Positions 47,188-59,016 are shown, numbered from the stretch's first letter. The stretch is 64,000 bases of DNA from Heterocephalus glaber (GCF_000247695.1 NW_004624751.1:23665873-23729872), one strand, 5' to 3'. A program made the numbers and translations. Notes: a model not told the origin generated them from the letters alone.

Positions 47188-47572
47188 TACTGAGTCGACC
47201 AAAAAGAAAATGTGTACACCCTTCAGGAAAAGAAAAACTTTTATAAATACTTTAATATTAAATTTATTGTGACATTATGAAATTCATACAAGTTACCTTG
47301 GACCTCTACAATTACAAGAGGTGTTCAGAGTGGTGCCCATGAGCTTCCAGAGACTTATTGGTATGGTGAACTGCTGCTTGGGCAACCTTGGTTATTGAGA
47401 CTGTTGCACATGCAGTGTCCACTTGTTCTCTAAGGGCAGACAGTGTAGTGGGTTTTCTGTGATATACGACATCCTCTAGGGTCAGCCATATAAGAGTAAC
47501 ACCATCTGTTGAAAAACAACACATTATTTTTCTTTTCCTGAAGGGTGTATACATTTTTTGGCAGACTCCGTG
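47188..47572 (-). mobile_element. internally deleted Tc1/mariner-type transposon (385 bp)
   Basis: The ends are long inverted repeats. Left end reads 'tactgagtcgaccaaaaagaaaatgtgtacacccttcaggaaaagaaa'; the right end on the opposite strand reads 'cacggagtctgccaaaaaatgtatacacccttcaggaaaagaaa'. About 40 bases align with few mismatches. TA dinucleotides flank both ends (47,186-47,187 and 47,573-47,574), the Tc1/mariner target duplication. The interior encodes only a transposase C-terminus on the minus strand, so this is a deletion derivative. Confidence 0.88.
47312..47500 (-). pseudogene. Tc1/mariner-type transposase C-terminal remnant
   Basis: Minus strand reads DVVYHRKPTTLSALREQVDT then ACATVSITKVAQAAVHHTN and HGHHSEHLL before a stop. 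The 'VvYhrkPtTLeaLre.I..aca.i....l..v......R...c...nGghfEhLl' pattern is the C-terminal end of IS630/Tc1/mariner-superfamily transposases. The catalytic and DNA-binding domains are missing; upstream residues run directly into the inverted repeat. It differs clearly from the mariner remnant at 25 kb. Confidence 0.8.
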
Positions 47573-47639
47573 TAACACATATCTGAAATAGGACTTTTCT
47601 GTAAAATAGTATTTTATACATTACTTTGCTATATAACAT

Positions 47640-48015
47640 ATTACTATAGGCCAAATTGTGTCATCTAAAAATTAATATGTTGGACTCTTAATCCCCAGTG
47701 TCTCAGAGGGTGACTGTATTTGGAGATAGGGTCTTTATAAAGATAATTAAGTTAAAAATAACATTATTAATTTGAGACATAATCCAATATGGCTAGGTTT
47801 GTAAAAGGAGAAAATTTGGATACAGACACACAGAAGGAAGATTATGAGAAGACAGTGAAAAAATGGTCATCAACAAGTCAAGAAGAGATGTCTCGGGGGA
47901 ACCAACCCTGCTGACACCTTGATTGTATAATTGTATCCTCCAAACCTGTGGGAAATAAATGTCTGAAGTTTAATCCACCATTCTGTGGCATTTTGTTTTG
48001 GCAGCCCTAGCAAAA
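47640..48015 (+). mobile_element. ERVL-MaLR / MLT1-like LTR, sense
   Basis: Same LTR type as at 10.8 kb: 'aaattaatatgttggactcttaatccccagtgtctcagagggtgactgtatttggagatagggtctttataaagataattaagtt', 'aatccaatatggctagg', 'gaccaaccctgctgacaccttga', 'aacctgtgggaaataaatgtctg', 'ctgtggcattttgttttggcagccctagcaaa'. Contains AATAAA. Confidence 0.85.
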
Positions 48016-48111
48016 AAATACGCTTATTTTTATTCTAGTGCTAGCATTATAATTAAAATAGCTTCTTAGGTTCAAGTTCTGGCCTTACCATTTGTGAATT
48101 TATAAGATCCC

Positions 48112-48560
48112 TTGCCTTAGTTACTTTTCTTGTTTCTAGGTCAAAATACCCAACACCCAAAGTTAAAGGAGGAAAGATCTATTTTGGCTCACAGTTTGTG
48201 GAGGTTTTAGTCCATAATCAACTGGCTCCAAGGCAAGGTGACATGGCAGAGGGCCATCACAGAGGAGAAACAGATCATGATGGGCAGAAGGCAGGAAGGC
48301 AGCAAAGTAACACAATAGTAAGCAGTGATAGACAGCAGCAGCCCTCTTTCTGTCTCTTATATTCTATCCAGGCTCCCACCCTAAGGTTAGCACTCACATC
48401 CAGGGTAGGGCACCCTTAATCCTAGCATAGCACCATTAATCCCAGCATCACATTCTTAATCCTATCATCACACATCCTAGATCCAGCTACTTCCAAAAAG
48501 CCCCACCTATGACTGCAAGAGGCTTTGGGGATACATCTAGATATAAGCTGTAACACCCTG
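48112..48560 (-). mobile_element. ERVL-MaLR LTR, antisense
   Basis: 'ccttagttacttttcttgtttctaggtcaaaatacccaacacc', 'ggaggaaagatctattttggctcacagtttgtggaggttttagtccataatc', 'ggcaaggtgacatggcagag', ending 'cttccaaaaagccccacctatgactgcaagaggctttggggatacatctagatataagctgtaac'. Similar to the LTR at 1.0-1.5 kb. Begins about 100 bases after the preceding sense LTR. Confidence 0.75.
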
Positions 48561-49780
48561 GATAGTTCTACTTCTTCCTAGACAAAATAGCCCCATTCCT
48601 CCTAGGTCTTCCTCCTTGCAATTAAAATCCTCAGCCATAATACAATCAATAAACCCAGGAAGTCTCTGAAAGGCAAAAGAATAGGTTGGTTAGGACTCTT
48701 TGATTTGAGGAGAGATGTGGTGACTTTCTGGATGACCTCATTTTTTGTCAGTGTATAATGCAAAGGTGCAGCAGAAGCCTTCATACCAGAACCTCCAATA
48801 GGCACAGACACAAAAATCTCTGAGAAAAGCCTGTTTCCCCTAGGCAAAGGACCCCCAAAGCATTTTTCCAATACCTGTCCTACTCCAGCCAACTGCCAAG
48901 CAGCAAGGGAAAGAAATGCTTTCTTTTTTCTCCCCTCCCCACCTTGGTGGATGGACATGGGCAGAGAGTGTTGCTAACCCTGCTGTGTAGTACCGGCAAG
49001 AAGCTAGTCTCTCTGTCCTGATGATGGAAGAAGCAATTAGTGCTCTGATTTTCCCACTTGGTGATGTTTGCAGAACCAAGGGGACAGCTGATAGTCCATT
49101 CCCTACCTGGTGGAGCCAGGCTGGGCACTTCTCCTGCGAGGATAGTGTTAGTAGAATCCAGGCAGTAGCCTAATTTCTACCCAATTTCACCAGCAATGAG
49201 ATTTAATGGGGAGATGCAGGCTGAAGTTAGCACCACAGTTTTCCCTGGTGGCAGTGGGGCTCGCTGAGTAAGGAGCTTCCAATCCCATCCAGTTGTGACA
49301 AGGCAGAGTAAGGTGATAGGATGCAAGGCAGGTTGGCCTTTTGCCTCCTTCCCTTTCTCTCTCCGGTGGCAGCAAAGGCCAGTGGTGTGGGAGTTGGTGC
49401 TCCACTTTCATGAGGAGATGTGAACAGAGCAGAAAGGGAGTAGCATAGGAACCCCATCTATGGAGAGGCAGTATGAGCTTGTGCATGACTCCTGCCAAGG
49501 GAACTGTTGGTTAAAAGATTGTACAAGATCTAGAGTCTCACAAAATAATATCTAAAATTCCCAGAATATGGCAGAAAATCACATCATACCAAGACCTAAG
49601 AAAATTGCAACATGAATTAGAAAAAGAAATCAACAGATGCCAATCCAGAGGTGAATCAGATTTTGAAATCATCTGAAAAGAATATTGAAATAGTCATTAT
49701 AAGAATTTTCTAGAAAGAAAATGAATGCGTTATTTTGAAACAAAAGAAAAATTAGGAAATCTTAGCAAAGAAATACTATT
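48561..49780. other. non-coding, nothing recognised
   Basis: Slightly less AT-rich than average; several overlapping minus-strand ORFs (48,602-49,498) up to 118 codons, none with a domain, and they overlap one another in different frames. I see no gene. Confidence 0.5.
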
Positions 49781-49800
49781 ATCTATCTATCTATCTATCT
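49781..49800. repeat. (ATCT)n microsatellite
   Basis: Five ATCT units. Flanked by 'aaatactatt' and 'acatatacc'. Confidence 0.95.
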
Positions 49801-49984
49801 ACATATACCAAAATCATGTGGCAGTTATGGAACTGAAAAATTCTTTAACCAAAGTGAAAGCTTGCTGGTGCGCTAAGTAGGAGAGTAGAGATAGTAGAGG
49901 ATAGAATCAGTAAATTTGAGGACAGACCAATAGAATTTACTCAACATGTGGGAGAAGTTCTTAAGCCAATTGTATTTCACCTAT

Positions 49985-50400
49985 TTCATCTTTAAAATGA
50001 GTATCATGTTTGTAGCTATGTCAAAGGAAAGTTGTGACAGTTGAGATGAATAAAAAAGACCAATTCGGTACAGTGCCAGGCACTTAGTTAATTTATCAAT
50101 GCAAGTTAACTATTGTAATTATTATAATTATCCTGGGTAGATAGCCATTTGACTTCTACTTCTTGTACAATTCAACTTAATATAATTCAACTCAAGGCAT
50201 ACTTATTAATCTCCAACTATATGCCAGTGAGAAACATCCTGTAGCCTACATGGTCTGGTGGAAAAAGCACAAAAGTTTTTAAACTCAGTAGGACTAATTC
50301 ATAAACAGAATTTGCAAGTTTCCAGCTGTGTGATCTTGAACATGATTTTGATACTCTTGTTTCTTGTCTGTAAAATGGAAAGCAAAGCATTCTTCTAAAA
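49985..50400 (+). repeat. MIR SINE fragments
   Basis: Two pieces: 49,985-50,100 ('ctatttcatctttaaaatgagtatcatg...acagtgccaggcacttagtta') and 50,290-50,385 ('caagtttccagctgtgtgatcttgaacatg...cttgtctgtaaaatggaaag'). Both follow MIR order and are diverged. Confidence 0.7.
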
Positions 50401-50504
50401 GCATTGCTTTATGGAAAGATTAAAAAGGTATGTGGTAACCAATAGAGGGAAAGAATATGAGTTCCCTTGCCTTAACCTTCACCAAAGGCTATTCTTAACA
50501 GTTT

Positions 50505-50760
50505 TAGGGGTTTAACTGATATGTAGTAATTTCACATATTTAATGTGTACAGTTTGATGAGTTTGGACATATGTAGACACCTGCAACGCTATCACCACAG
50601 TCATGGTAATAGACATACTCAACATCTCCTGCTCAAAGACTATCTCCTACAGTATTTTATTAAAAATCTATAAGCGTACACAAAAGTGGCAAAAATAAAT
50701 ACAATACAAGAAACACTCACAAAACTTCCACTTAACCACAGACTCTTCAGGTATTCTGAG
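50505..50760. repeat. probable old L1M fragment
   Basis: 'tttaatgtgtacagtttgatgagtttggacatatgtagacacctgcaacgctatcaccacagtcatgg' resembles the common mammalian 'aagtgtacaattcaatgagttttgacaaatgtatacacc...accaccacaatca' L1M segment. Orientation and subfamily not assigned. Confidence 0.55.
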
Positions 50761-50910
50761 CACAGTATTGTAGTGGTTTAGGAGAAGAATGAAAGAAAGG
50801 GAAGATTCAAGAAACTTTCACTCTAAATGAGAAGGTGAGAGAACTGAATCATGGAATTGTAGAGCTAGAAGGGACTTTATAGATACATAGGTAACAAATA
50901 TCTAAGTCCA

Positions 50911-50980
50911 GGGCTGGTACTGTGTCTGCCTTGCAAGCACAAGGTCCTGAGTTCGATCCCCAGTACCAAAAAACCCCCAG
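50911..50980 (+). mobile_element. ID SINE lacking the A box
   Basis: 'gggctggtactgtgtctgccttgcaagcacaaggtcctgagttcgatccccagtacc' plus A6C5 tail. The 'ggatttagctcagtggtt' A-box segment is missing, while the B-box half is near consensus. Perfect 8-bp flanking repeat TAAGTCCA (50,903-50,910 and 50,981-50,988). Confidence 0.93.
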
Positions 50981-50988
50981 TAAGTCCA

Positions 50989-51469
50989 CATAATAAGAGC
51001 TGGTAGAGATCACTGTGGAGGGAGGCTGGATATGAAAAGTTTTGTGTAGGGAGGGTTTCTTGACAAAAGTGTTTTTAAATAGGGCTTGGAAGAAGTCATG
51101 TGCCTGGATGACTAGGTTGTACCATTCCTTGCAGAGGTAGCAGTGGGCCTTCAGCTGAGAAAAACATGCTTTGAGCTAGTAAGGGATCTCGCTGGAATTC
51201 TTTCTGTCTTTTTTGCCTCACAGGATAGAACAGTGAAAGGACAAAGGGGAAACCTGTCCCTTGGCCCTAGTGGACCATTTAGGAAATGTCATTGGTGTTG
51301 AATGTGACTCTAGTCTGAGTGGACTCAGAACAAGTGTGTCGCTGTGCTTCTGAAGACACTTCCAAAGACACTTGCTGTTTCCTTCTAAACTATACAAATG
51401 TCTTACCTCTTTGGCTTATTAGATGTGTTCTGCTTTCAGCAAGAGCTCCCAGCTTCGTCTACCTGTACC
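50989..51469. other. non-coding, nothing recognised
   Basis: No repeat or gene recognised between the ID SINE and the CA-rich tract. Confidence 0.5.
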
Positions 51470-51695
51470 CTCATGCACACGCAAAATCACACTCACATCC
51501 ACATGTATGCTCACGTGCACTTTTACACATTTTCACATATGTATTTACATATACACAAATACCATGCAGACACACTATATTCATATGTACAATCACACAG
51601 ATATACACTCAATCATACAGACATACATAGCATACTATAAACACACAAACACTTATGCACACATACACGTATCCCCCACATACAGGTTCACATAA
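51470..51695. repeat. degenerate (CA)n/ACAT-rich tract
   Basis: Imperfect CA and ACAT units ('cacacgcaaaatcacactcacatccacatg...acatacacgtatccccc'). All three plus frames stay open by composition, giving His/Thr/Tyr-rich ORFs that are artefacts. Confidence 0.85.
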
Positions 51696-52042
51696 TCACA
51701 TGCAAAATCATCTTTTGCAATATCCTAACATATTTATTTTCATGATGATATGACATACAATTAATGTGTAGATGTTTCCATAAATTAAACTACAAATAAT
51801 CATACATTTCACTAGTTAGTTAATAAAGACTCTCTACCAAAAATAATATAGTGTCATTCAGTTAATCACCTTTTTTTCCCCTCAAAACACTCAAGATGTT
51901 TTATCAAAAATGGAAATATCAAATTCTCCAAATTCTCATTTTAAGATGAAATTGATAGCTTTTCTTGAACTTTCCTAGTATTATACCCTTCTTTTTACTG
52001 TTAAAATAGAAAACCAAGTTCAAGATCAAAAATAACAAACAA
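51696..52042. other. non-coding, nothing recognised
   Basis: AT-rich, no feature recognised. Confidence 0.5.
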
Positions 52043-52139
52043 GGGCTGGGGATTTAGCTCAGTGGTTCTGCTGCCTGCCTCTCAAGCACAAGGTCCTGAG
52101 TTTGATCCTCAGTACCAAAAAAACAAAACAAAACAAAAA
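52043..52139 (+). mobile_element. ID SINE
   Basis: 'gggctggggatttagctcagtggttctgctgcctgcctctcaagcacaaggtcctgagtttgatcctcagtacc' with an (AAAAC)n tail. Near-consensus A and B boxes. Flanking duplication not clear. Confidence 0.96.
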
Positions 52140-54869
52140 CCCAAATGAACCGCCACTAAATAGCATCCTATGCCCCTAGTTATTTTTCCAAATTTTATAT
52201 TTGTACCTTTTAAAAACTGAAGAGTAGTTATTTTTAACCTGTCACTTATTTTGTGATTTATCAAGTTTTACTTTTGTAGGAATACCCCCAAGATCTTACA
52301 ACTTCTTTTACTGGCAACAGTAGTGGGATTTAAAATATTTTGGTTTGGGTACCATCATACATTTTAATAATGACATACATTAGTGACATGGTTATAAACC
52401 TTAAAATAGATGAATGTAGTTTTATTTAAAATATCCTTTCTATCTGCTCAGTATTTTCAATTTTATTCTATTTTCTGGGTAGCTATCTTTTTCTTCAAAT
52501 CATTTTTTTGTAATGGTTAAATTAATCTCCCAAGTCTTTGGATTTTTATTCTTGAACTTTGGAATCTCTGACAGTTTTTCCTAAAAACCAATTGCCCTCA
52601 TTTTGTTCTATTTCATCTCTCTCTACTTGTTTTATAGGAAATTATGTTTATTTTGACAGTGCCTTTTATATTACTGCACACTGCCTTTTCACTCTGGCTA
52701 TGAACAGCCTCCATAGGCAGACAGAGAATTAAAACACATGATAAAGTGCCCGATATCATTTGCACAAGGTCCCAAAATATACATTTGTCATGCTGTGACC
52801 TAATGGTTGTATCTACCATTAAAGCAATAAAGGGAGTATATTAAGCAGATCTATTGGTGCTCAGGATTGCTTAAGAGAGTATAAGTAAATAAAATATTTC
52901 TCAAATAGATAAACACCACCTGAGTTTCCATTTTACAAAAGACAATTGGGAGTTATAATGATAACCAGGAATTACTTCCTTATCAGTTTCTTGGTTTTTA
53001 GTTAGGTAAAAAAGAGTCTGTAATTTAGATCAGGGCCATTGGCTCCAAAATGGGAAAGCAAAGACTAATAATGGCAGCTAAATAAGTAATATACCTCATC
53101 CCTGACCTAGGATGATACTATTCAGAATGAGAACACACTTACGTAACTAGGCATATTTAGCTATTTTTCTTTTCTTTTCTTTTTTTTAATGGGTCTGTTA
53201 ACCCAGTAACACAATTTTAGAGCAGCCCAGAAGAAAAACTGGGTAAATGTGCAGTGACCCATAAGTCAACTTGGACTTTCAAGGAGATTAGAGGAGGGCC
53301 GGGGTTTCTGTTGGTTTGCTCCAGTGCTGTTTCCACTCAACAAGTGATGTGGGACAGGACCCTGCCAAGCCATAGGTGCCCGATCAGACTGGCTGTCCTG
53401 TCTCATTGGTAGAAAGCAATCTAGCCCTGTCATGTTTCTGACTCCATGTTTGTCTCCTTGGCATTGGTGTTGCTGGTAATTGCAGTAGAAATAAGAGTTA
53501 ATAGCTTTTGCTATGGCTCCTTGCAGTGTATATGAGACCATCATATCAACTCCCTAACCCTTGTTAGATAGTTCGAATTACCCTTCCCATTTGATCAGTG
53601 AGAAAATGTCCTCAGAAAATTTATATGACATGTTTAAGAACCTAGTCTTCCTACAAATGGCAGAGATATTTCCTGACTATCCATGTTCTACTCCACTTTT
53701 ACCTATGCCCTTGCAGTGAGATGGAGCATGTAAGAGCCAGTACGTGATGGTCCCTATACTTGCTTTCTTGGTCTTCACTGCGACAATGACGTGGAAGCCA
53801 CATCTTGAGATACTGGCACTGTAAGATTCAAGTATCCTAGTTCACTGCTTGAAGAGAGAGGCCTTGGAGAGCTGCTCGATGTGTGGGTACTTTTATCCAA
53901 CTCAGAAATAAACCTTTGATATAAGAGTTATGGAGATTTTATTTATTCCTTATTACGTAGGAAAGTGATCCTTCATTTTATCTAGGTGTGGATAATTTAA
54001 AATATGTTTAGGTACATACCTAACTTTATCTCCACAAGAACTCTGAAAGTGAAACATTTATTTCTACTTGATCAGTATAATGTCTATACTATTATGTTCA
54101 GGTTGTTTTATGCTCTTTTAGGACTGTGTGCTTTTCATTCATACCATTTATCATGGCTGGGATTTATGTAATTCTTTGATCTATGTCTGTCTATGATCCA
54201 CGAGGACACTGTACTCCAGATCCTGAATTCAGTGGGTAATGTTTGTTTGTTGAATTCAGTTAACAAATGACTGCTAGCATCAGCAGATGAATGTATTTTA
54301 TTACTATAGACAAGCCACAATGACTCTACCTGGAACCAGGACAATCAGTGGTATGATTTGAGTAGTCCCTGCTATTCAGCACAAGGAATTTGATTAATTT
54401 GTTTTAGTTATGAGGCTGTATCTACCCCTGGTACAAAGATGGACTATGTCCTTGGGCCAGGCCATCCAATCTTTTAGTTTTGATATGGGAATGACTGACA
54501 TCAAGATTTTTATGTTTTTATGTTACAAATGATCTATATTGAACTCTTAATGCTGAGCTTATTAATATAATATGTTCCAACAGCATGCTAAACTTGGTCA
54601 CAATTGCTCTGGAGACAGAGCCAATTTCACTGCATTTTATGCTTCATGACCATAGGAAAAATCCACAAAAGCTTTGGTTGCTGTGATGTCATCACTTGTG
54701 TGAACATCAGACTGTGAACTTTTGCTATTGTAGATTTTAATGATAAACATTCAATATTAGATAATGATTTGGGATTTACACAAATGCTGAATAAATAGCA
54801 CTTTTAATGAAACTCTTCTACATTCAGTACAATTGCTGCCCCAAGAAAAAAATGACCCATCTTTCAAAT
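52140..54869. other. non-coding, nothing recognised
   Basis: About 2.7 kb with no credible gene. Short ORFs at 52,613-52,819, 53,266-53,544 and 54,135-54,344 (all minus) have no motif. A T-rich run is at 53,165-53,190. Confidence 0.45.
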
Positions 54870-55082
54870 TTGTGTGTGTGTGTGTGTGTTTCTATGTTGG
54901 AACTAGGGCCTTGTGCATGCTAAGCAAATGTTGTACCACTAAAATATATCCCCAGCCCTTTTAATTTTTTATTTTTAGACAGGGTGTTGCCAAATTGTCC
55001 AGATTGGCTTCAAACCTGTGATCCTCTTGCTTCAGCCTCCTGAGTAGCTGAGATCACAGGCATGAACCACCATGCTCACCTC
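54870..55082 (-). mobile_element. B1-dID composite SINE, antisense, with (TG)n
   Basis: In reverse: a (TG)n run (about 54,871-54,889), the dID half ('ggaactagggccttgtgcatgctaagcaaatgttgtaccactaaaatatatccccagcc', to about 54,958), a T-rich linker, then B1 in reverse ('gacagggtgttgccaaattgtccagattggcttcaaacctgtgatcctcttgcttcagcctcctgagtagctgagatcacaggcatgaaccaccatgctc'). Same architecture as the copy at 32.0 kb. Confidence 0.88.
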
Positions 55083-56929
55083 AGAAATAACCCTTGTTTT
55101 CTAGAGTGGGTGCTTTCAAGTTATTTTATCTCCTAGAATGGTGGATTCATGCTGACCTAGCCAATTTTTTTTGAGATTGCGCTTGGTAAGCCGCTGTCTT
55201 TTTTGAGACAATTGAATAGGATTAGTCCAGTCTGTGATCATGGAACTGTGTGACATTAACGGACAAATGAGTAGATTAAAACCATGACTCTGATTTTGTT
55301 AAGATAATGTGCACATCATCTAAACTGAAGAACACTGACTTCAAGGAGAACCCTTGGAAGTAAGGACAGATAGAAGAATAAAATGGAAGACTTACATCTA
55401 CCTTTTCTTTGGGTCCAGCCAGGAACACAAATCTTGCTCAGTTTACTATATCTGGCTACCATGGGTTTAAGAACACTCATGATTAGATAACTTAATCAAC
55501 AATTTAATGAAGAAAATGCACTGTGCTTATTTGGACCAAGCTCTTCTAATCTGTGCCTGTGAACAGAATGTGTGATAACAAGATGTCAAAATAATTGCTG
55601 CACTATGAGCTGAAGGAGGGAAGTATACCCAAAGCAGACAGAAGGAACAATCAAGGGCATGTGAGAGAACCATTGACAGCCCGGAGGCTGTGGCTCCAGA
55701 CAGACCCGCTGACTTGTCATTTGAGATGAGGCCATCAACTAAGCATGTCTTACTTGTGACAGAATCATAGGGCTTCCACAATAAGCAGCCAAACGTGTTT
55801 TATGTCAAATACAGGCCAGATGGTAGAAAGGAAAGGCAAGTAGAAACAAACATCGATCTATTAATCAGACTGCTATGTTGAGAGAAATTCCTACTGGCCA
55901 GATACATATCTGTCCACTCAGGGGTCAGCAGTATCTCATGTTGTCCTGTTTAGAACCCCTGCACCCTTGACCAAATGGGACCTTCCCCATTTATCTGATT
56001 TCTTTCATAGTTCCATGAGTAGTTACCTTTCCATTTGAAGAAATATGTGCTTCAGATTGGGAGTCATTACCACAGATTATTAGTGAACATGTATTTATGT
56101 ATTTCTGAAGCTATAAGGAGCAGCACAGTTCCTGAATCTATGTTTTAGAAATTTTCTTAGTGCACAAACTGAAGAAAGACTTAAAAGTAAACAATTGACA
56201 ATTTGTATAGCTTGGGAAATATATTGTGAATGAGGAAGATTAACAGTTCCAAGAAAAAGTAGGAAGAAGCCCAGAAGTTTCCATCAAGGAGGTAAAAATT
56301 GTCAGTGGATTGTGCAATGAGGTAGGATAACATTGCTTAGCAATTTACTTCCCTTAAATCTCCATGGCAGGAGTTACATCAGCAAAAAATGCTTTTTCAT
56401 TGCACTGTTCTCCTTTCTTTTCCTTCTCTTAAGTTTCTCTTAGAGAAGCCTAAGAAATGGCATGCAAAGCATTCAGAATAATGCAAATGTACTGTCACAT
56501 GCTGATGAATACAAATCAGATTTTTTTTTTCTTGCATTTGAGCAGAGTGCATTTTCTTGTACTTTGGAAGTTCTTGTTTTGCAACATTTTGCGTAACATT
56601 TCTCAGGGTAAGTAGACTTAAACCAGTATGGTCATTTCTGAAAAAGAGGCCCATGACAATTCTTTCCGAATTTCCCTTTCAAGAGTCTTCTTGTGTTTAG
56701 TCTCTTGGAAAGAAATGTTGGTTGCACAGAGATCTTTTAAAGAAGGAAAACAGTGTATAAATAGCAAGTGTTATTATGTCAACCCAATTCTCCACTCCAT
56801 GAGGCAGAAAACAAGCTTTCTTGAAAAGTGGTGGAAAGTGTTTATAGGTTCAGAGGAGATTGGGAATGGAGGAAGGGAGAAGGCCTGTCTCCTCTTTCCT
56901 TGCCAGGGCATTGACTGAGGGATGAAATA
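55083..56929. other. non-coding, nothing recognised
   Basis: No gene. Two ORFs of 85 and 96 codons on opposite strands (56,397-56,918) have no domain and are treated as chance. Confidence 0.45.
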
Positions 56930-57130
56930 ATCCTGATAGTAATAGCAAACATTTACATTGCATTACCTTGTGCCAAAAATTTTCTAAGTCCAGCTTTCTG
57001 TGGGTGACTCAATGAATCTTCCATATCCCACAAGGTAAGTATATTTTTATACTGATGGAAAACTCAGGTACAGAGAAATTGTAAGACTTTTAGTGATCAC
57101 ACAAAGAAGTAGGTTTAGCCAGTTTTGCTT
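56930..57130 (+). repeat. MIR-type fragment
   Basis: 'gatagtaatagcaaacatttacattgcattaccttgtgccaaaaattttctaagtcc', 'tcaatgaatcttccatatcccacaaggtaagta', 'actgatggaaaactcaggtacagagaaattgtaagac': the same ancient repeat order as at 8.0 kb. Confidence 0.8.
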
Positions 57131-57814
57131 ATACACATAGACAAGAACTCAAGATGTGTGATACATAGTTTATCAGAAGAGAATCCTTGATAAAAATATA
57201 TTTCCATAATGTTATGTGAGACTGTTAGGTCTGAGATGTGACCAATAAAATCTTCATTTATGCTGTTTATTCTAGTCAAAGGAAAGCATCAGTATAGTTA
57301 ATTTTAGCCTTCTAGGCTGGGGAGGAGAGCAGTAGGGATGGGCAGCCCATGTGCAGTAACCTGCCCTCCTCTCACCATGAAGAGGCATTGCCCAAGGGAG
57401 AGAAAAGAGGTTTGGGAAATGAGCTCGAGAGACAAGCAGTTCTAAGTTTGAGACCCCTTCCTCACTTCCAAGGCTAGTTTCTTTACCTGTCTGAACTTTA
57501 GTTTTCTCTTTTGTTACCTGCTGGTAACAAAAGATTTTAGACAATTAAATTTTAGACAATTTAATTCAACCACAGGGGCAATAATAGTAATAACTGAATG
57601 TTAGGCTGCCTTGAAATTTCTTCCACCAGATTTTTAGTATATAGTGGTGAGGTAAAGTGAAGGGTTAAGTCCCAGATCCTGGCTACCTAGGTGTGAATAC
57701 TAGAGCCTCATCCATTAGCTGTGTCTTTGGATACACTATTAAAATTTTCTATAACTTGGACCCTATTATAGTACCTATTGCATAGTGTGGTCTAGAAGGT
57801 TTGATTGAGTTAAT
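57131..57814. other. non-coding; MIR trace at the right
   Basis: No gene. A MIR-like trace lies at about 57,660-57,800 ('gtcccagatcctggctacctaggtgtgaat...ttagctgtgtctttgg'). Confidence 0.5.
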
Positions 57815-58525
57815 ATGCTCACTTAGTTCATTTTATACTGCTGGAACTGCATACCTGAGACTGGTTAATTTATAATTTATGAAGAACAATGATTTCTTTT
57901 TTTAAAATTAATTTTATATGTACATTTTAGGTATACAATATAATGACATTCATTGTTGGAGATTTGTACCTTTACATAATATATCTTGATTTTATTTTTC
58001 CCCCATTCCCCTGCTCTCCCTTCAACCCCTCCACCCCTCTATATTTACAAAGACTTTGTTTCCATTTTTTTCATTTTCTCTTATTAATTCCATTCCCTTC
58101 TTTCCTTTTCCCTACCCCTCCTACTTCCCCTTCCCCTTTGCACATTTTCTTCCTATTTCATATTATCTATTATACATTTTGATCCTTATTTACACTTTCA
58201 GTTTCTCACACTATTTCTTATTGTTCTGTAGGCTGGCAAATCTAAAGTTGAGGGACTGGTATCTGGCAAGTTCTGCTTGCTATATCATCCTGTAGTGGAA
58301 GGCCGAAGGACAGCAGAACTTGTTTGAGAGACAACAGAAGGAGGTTGAATTTTTTTCATCTGGAAAACACTTCCACAATATCTACCCACTCCTGCAACAG
58401 TGGCATTAATCTACAATGTCCTCCTGACCTAATCATCTCTAAAAGATACTACCTCTCAACACTGTTACACTGAGGGGATTTATTCTCAAACACATGAATT
58501 TTGGGGAATGTATTCAGACCATAGC
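57815..58525 (-). mobile_element. ERVL-MaLR LTR, antisense, split by an L1
   Basis: Reverse MST/THE1-like LTR: 'agttcattttatactgctggaactgcatacctgagactggttaatttat', continuing after the L1 with 'ttctgtaggctggcaaatc', 'cacttccacaatatctacccactcctg', 'gtcctcctgacctaatcatctctaaaag', and ending 'acacatgaattttggggaatgtattcagaccatag'. The end coincides with the insertion site of the complete MaLR element that follows. Confidence 0.85.
57896..58212 (-). mobile_element. L1 3' end, antisense, nested in the LTR
   Basis: T-run, 'gtacattttaggtatacaatataatgacattcattgttgg', 'acataatatatcttgat', the long pyrimidine tract, and 'cattttgatccttatttacactttcagtttctcacac'. It stops at the very end of the 3' UTR/ORF2 border. 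Short flanking repeat ATTTCTT on both sides (about 57,892 and 58,213). Confidence 0.88.
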
Positions 58526-59016
58526 TATTATGGTTTAGAAGTAAAATGTTGGGCTGGGGATTTAGCTCAGTGGTTTCGCCGCCTGCTGCACAAGCGCAAG
58601 GACCCAAGTTCAATCCCTGGTACCAAAAAAAAAAAAAAAAAAAAGAAGTAAAATGTCAGTGTTCAGAGGTGGCTTTTGGAGGTGATCCTGGATATGCTAT
58701 ACTTATCAGTGTATTTGTCTATTAATGAGTTTATAGGTGACTATTTTTTTTTTTTTTTGGAGGTGGGCTCTGGTCAGAAGAGGCAGGTCACGGGGGTCCT
58801 GACCTGGAAGGGTATATTTGTGTCCCTGATTCCCTGGCTGTTCCCTTTGGTCTCTACTTAATGGTCACCATTTGAGCAGTTTTTCTTCACCAGGCCCTTC
58901 TAATAAATCATTTCTGCCTTAGAGCCAGCCAACTATGGACTGAAACCCAATCTCTCCTCCTTTAAATTGAGGGTGTTGAGTATTTTGTTCTGACAATGAT
59001 AAAGCTGGCTAATACA
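58526..59016 (+). mobile_element. 5' LTR of the MaLR element
   Basis: Starts TATTATGGTTTAG (TG start changed to TA) and ends 'gataaagctggctaataca'. With the ID SINE and its duplication removed it is about 385 bases, close to the 3' LTR without its own SINE. Holds 'ccaactatggactgaaacccaatctctcctcctttaaattgagg' as its 3' region and a T15-like run at about 58,744-58,758. Confidence 0.88.
58550..58643 (+). mobile_element. ID SINE in the 5' LTR
   Basis: 'gggctggggatttagctcagtggtttcgccgcctgctgcacaagcgcaaggacccaagttcaatccctggtacc' plus A-tail. Perfect 13-bp duplication AGAAGTAAAATGT (58,537-58,549 and 58,644-58,656). Confidence 0.97.

Noticed and set aside
51319..51695. His/Thr/Tyr-rich ORFs in three frames
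   Set aside because: Product of CA/ACAT-rich low-complexity DNA; all frames are open for compositional reasons.
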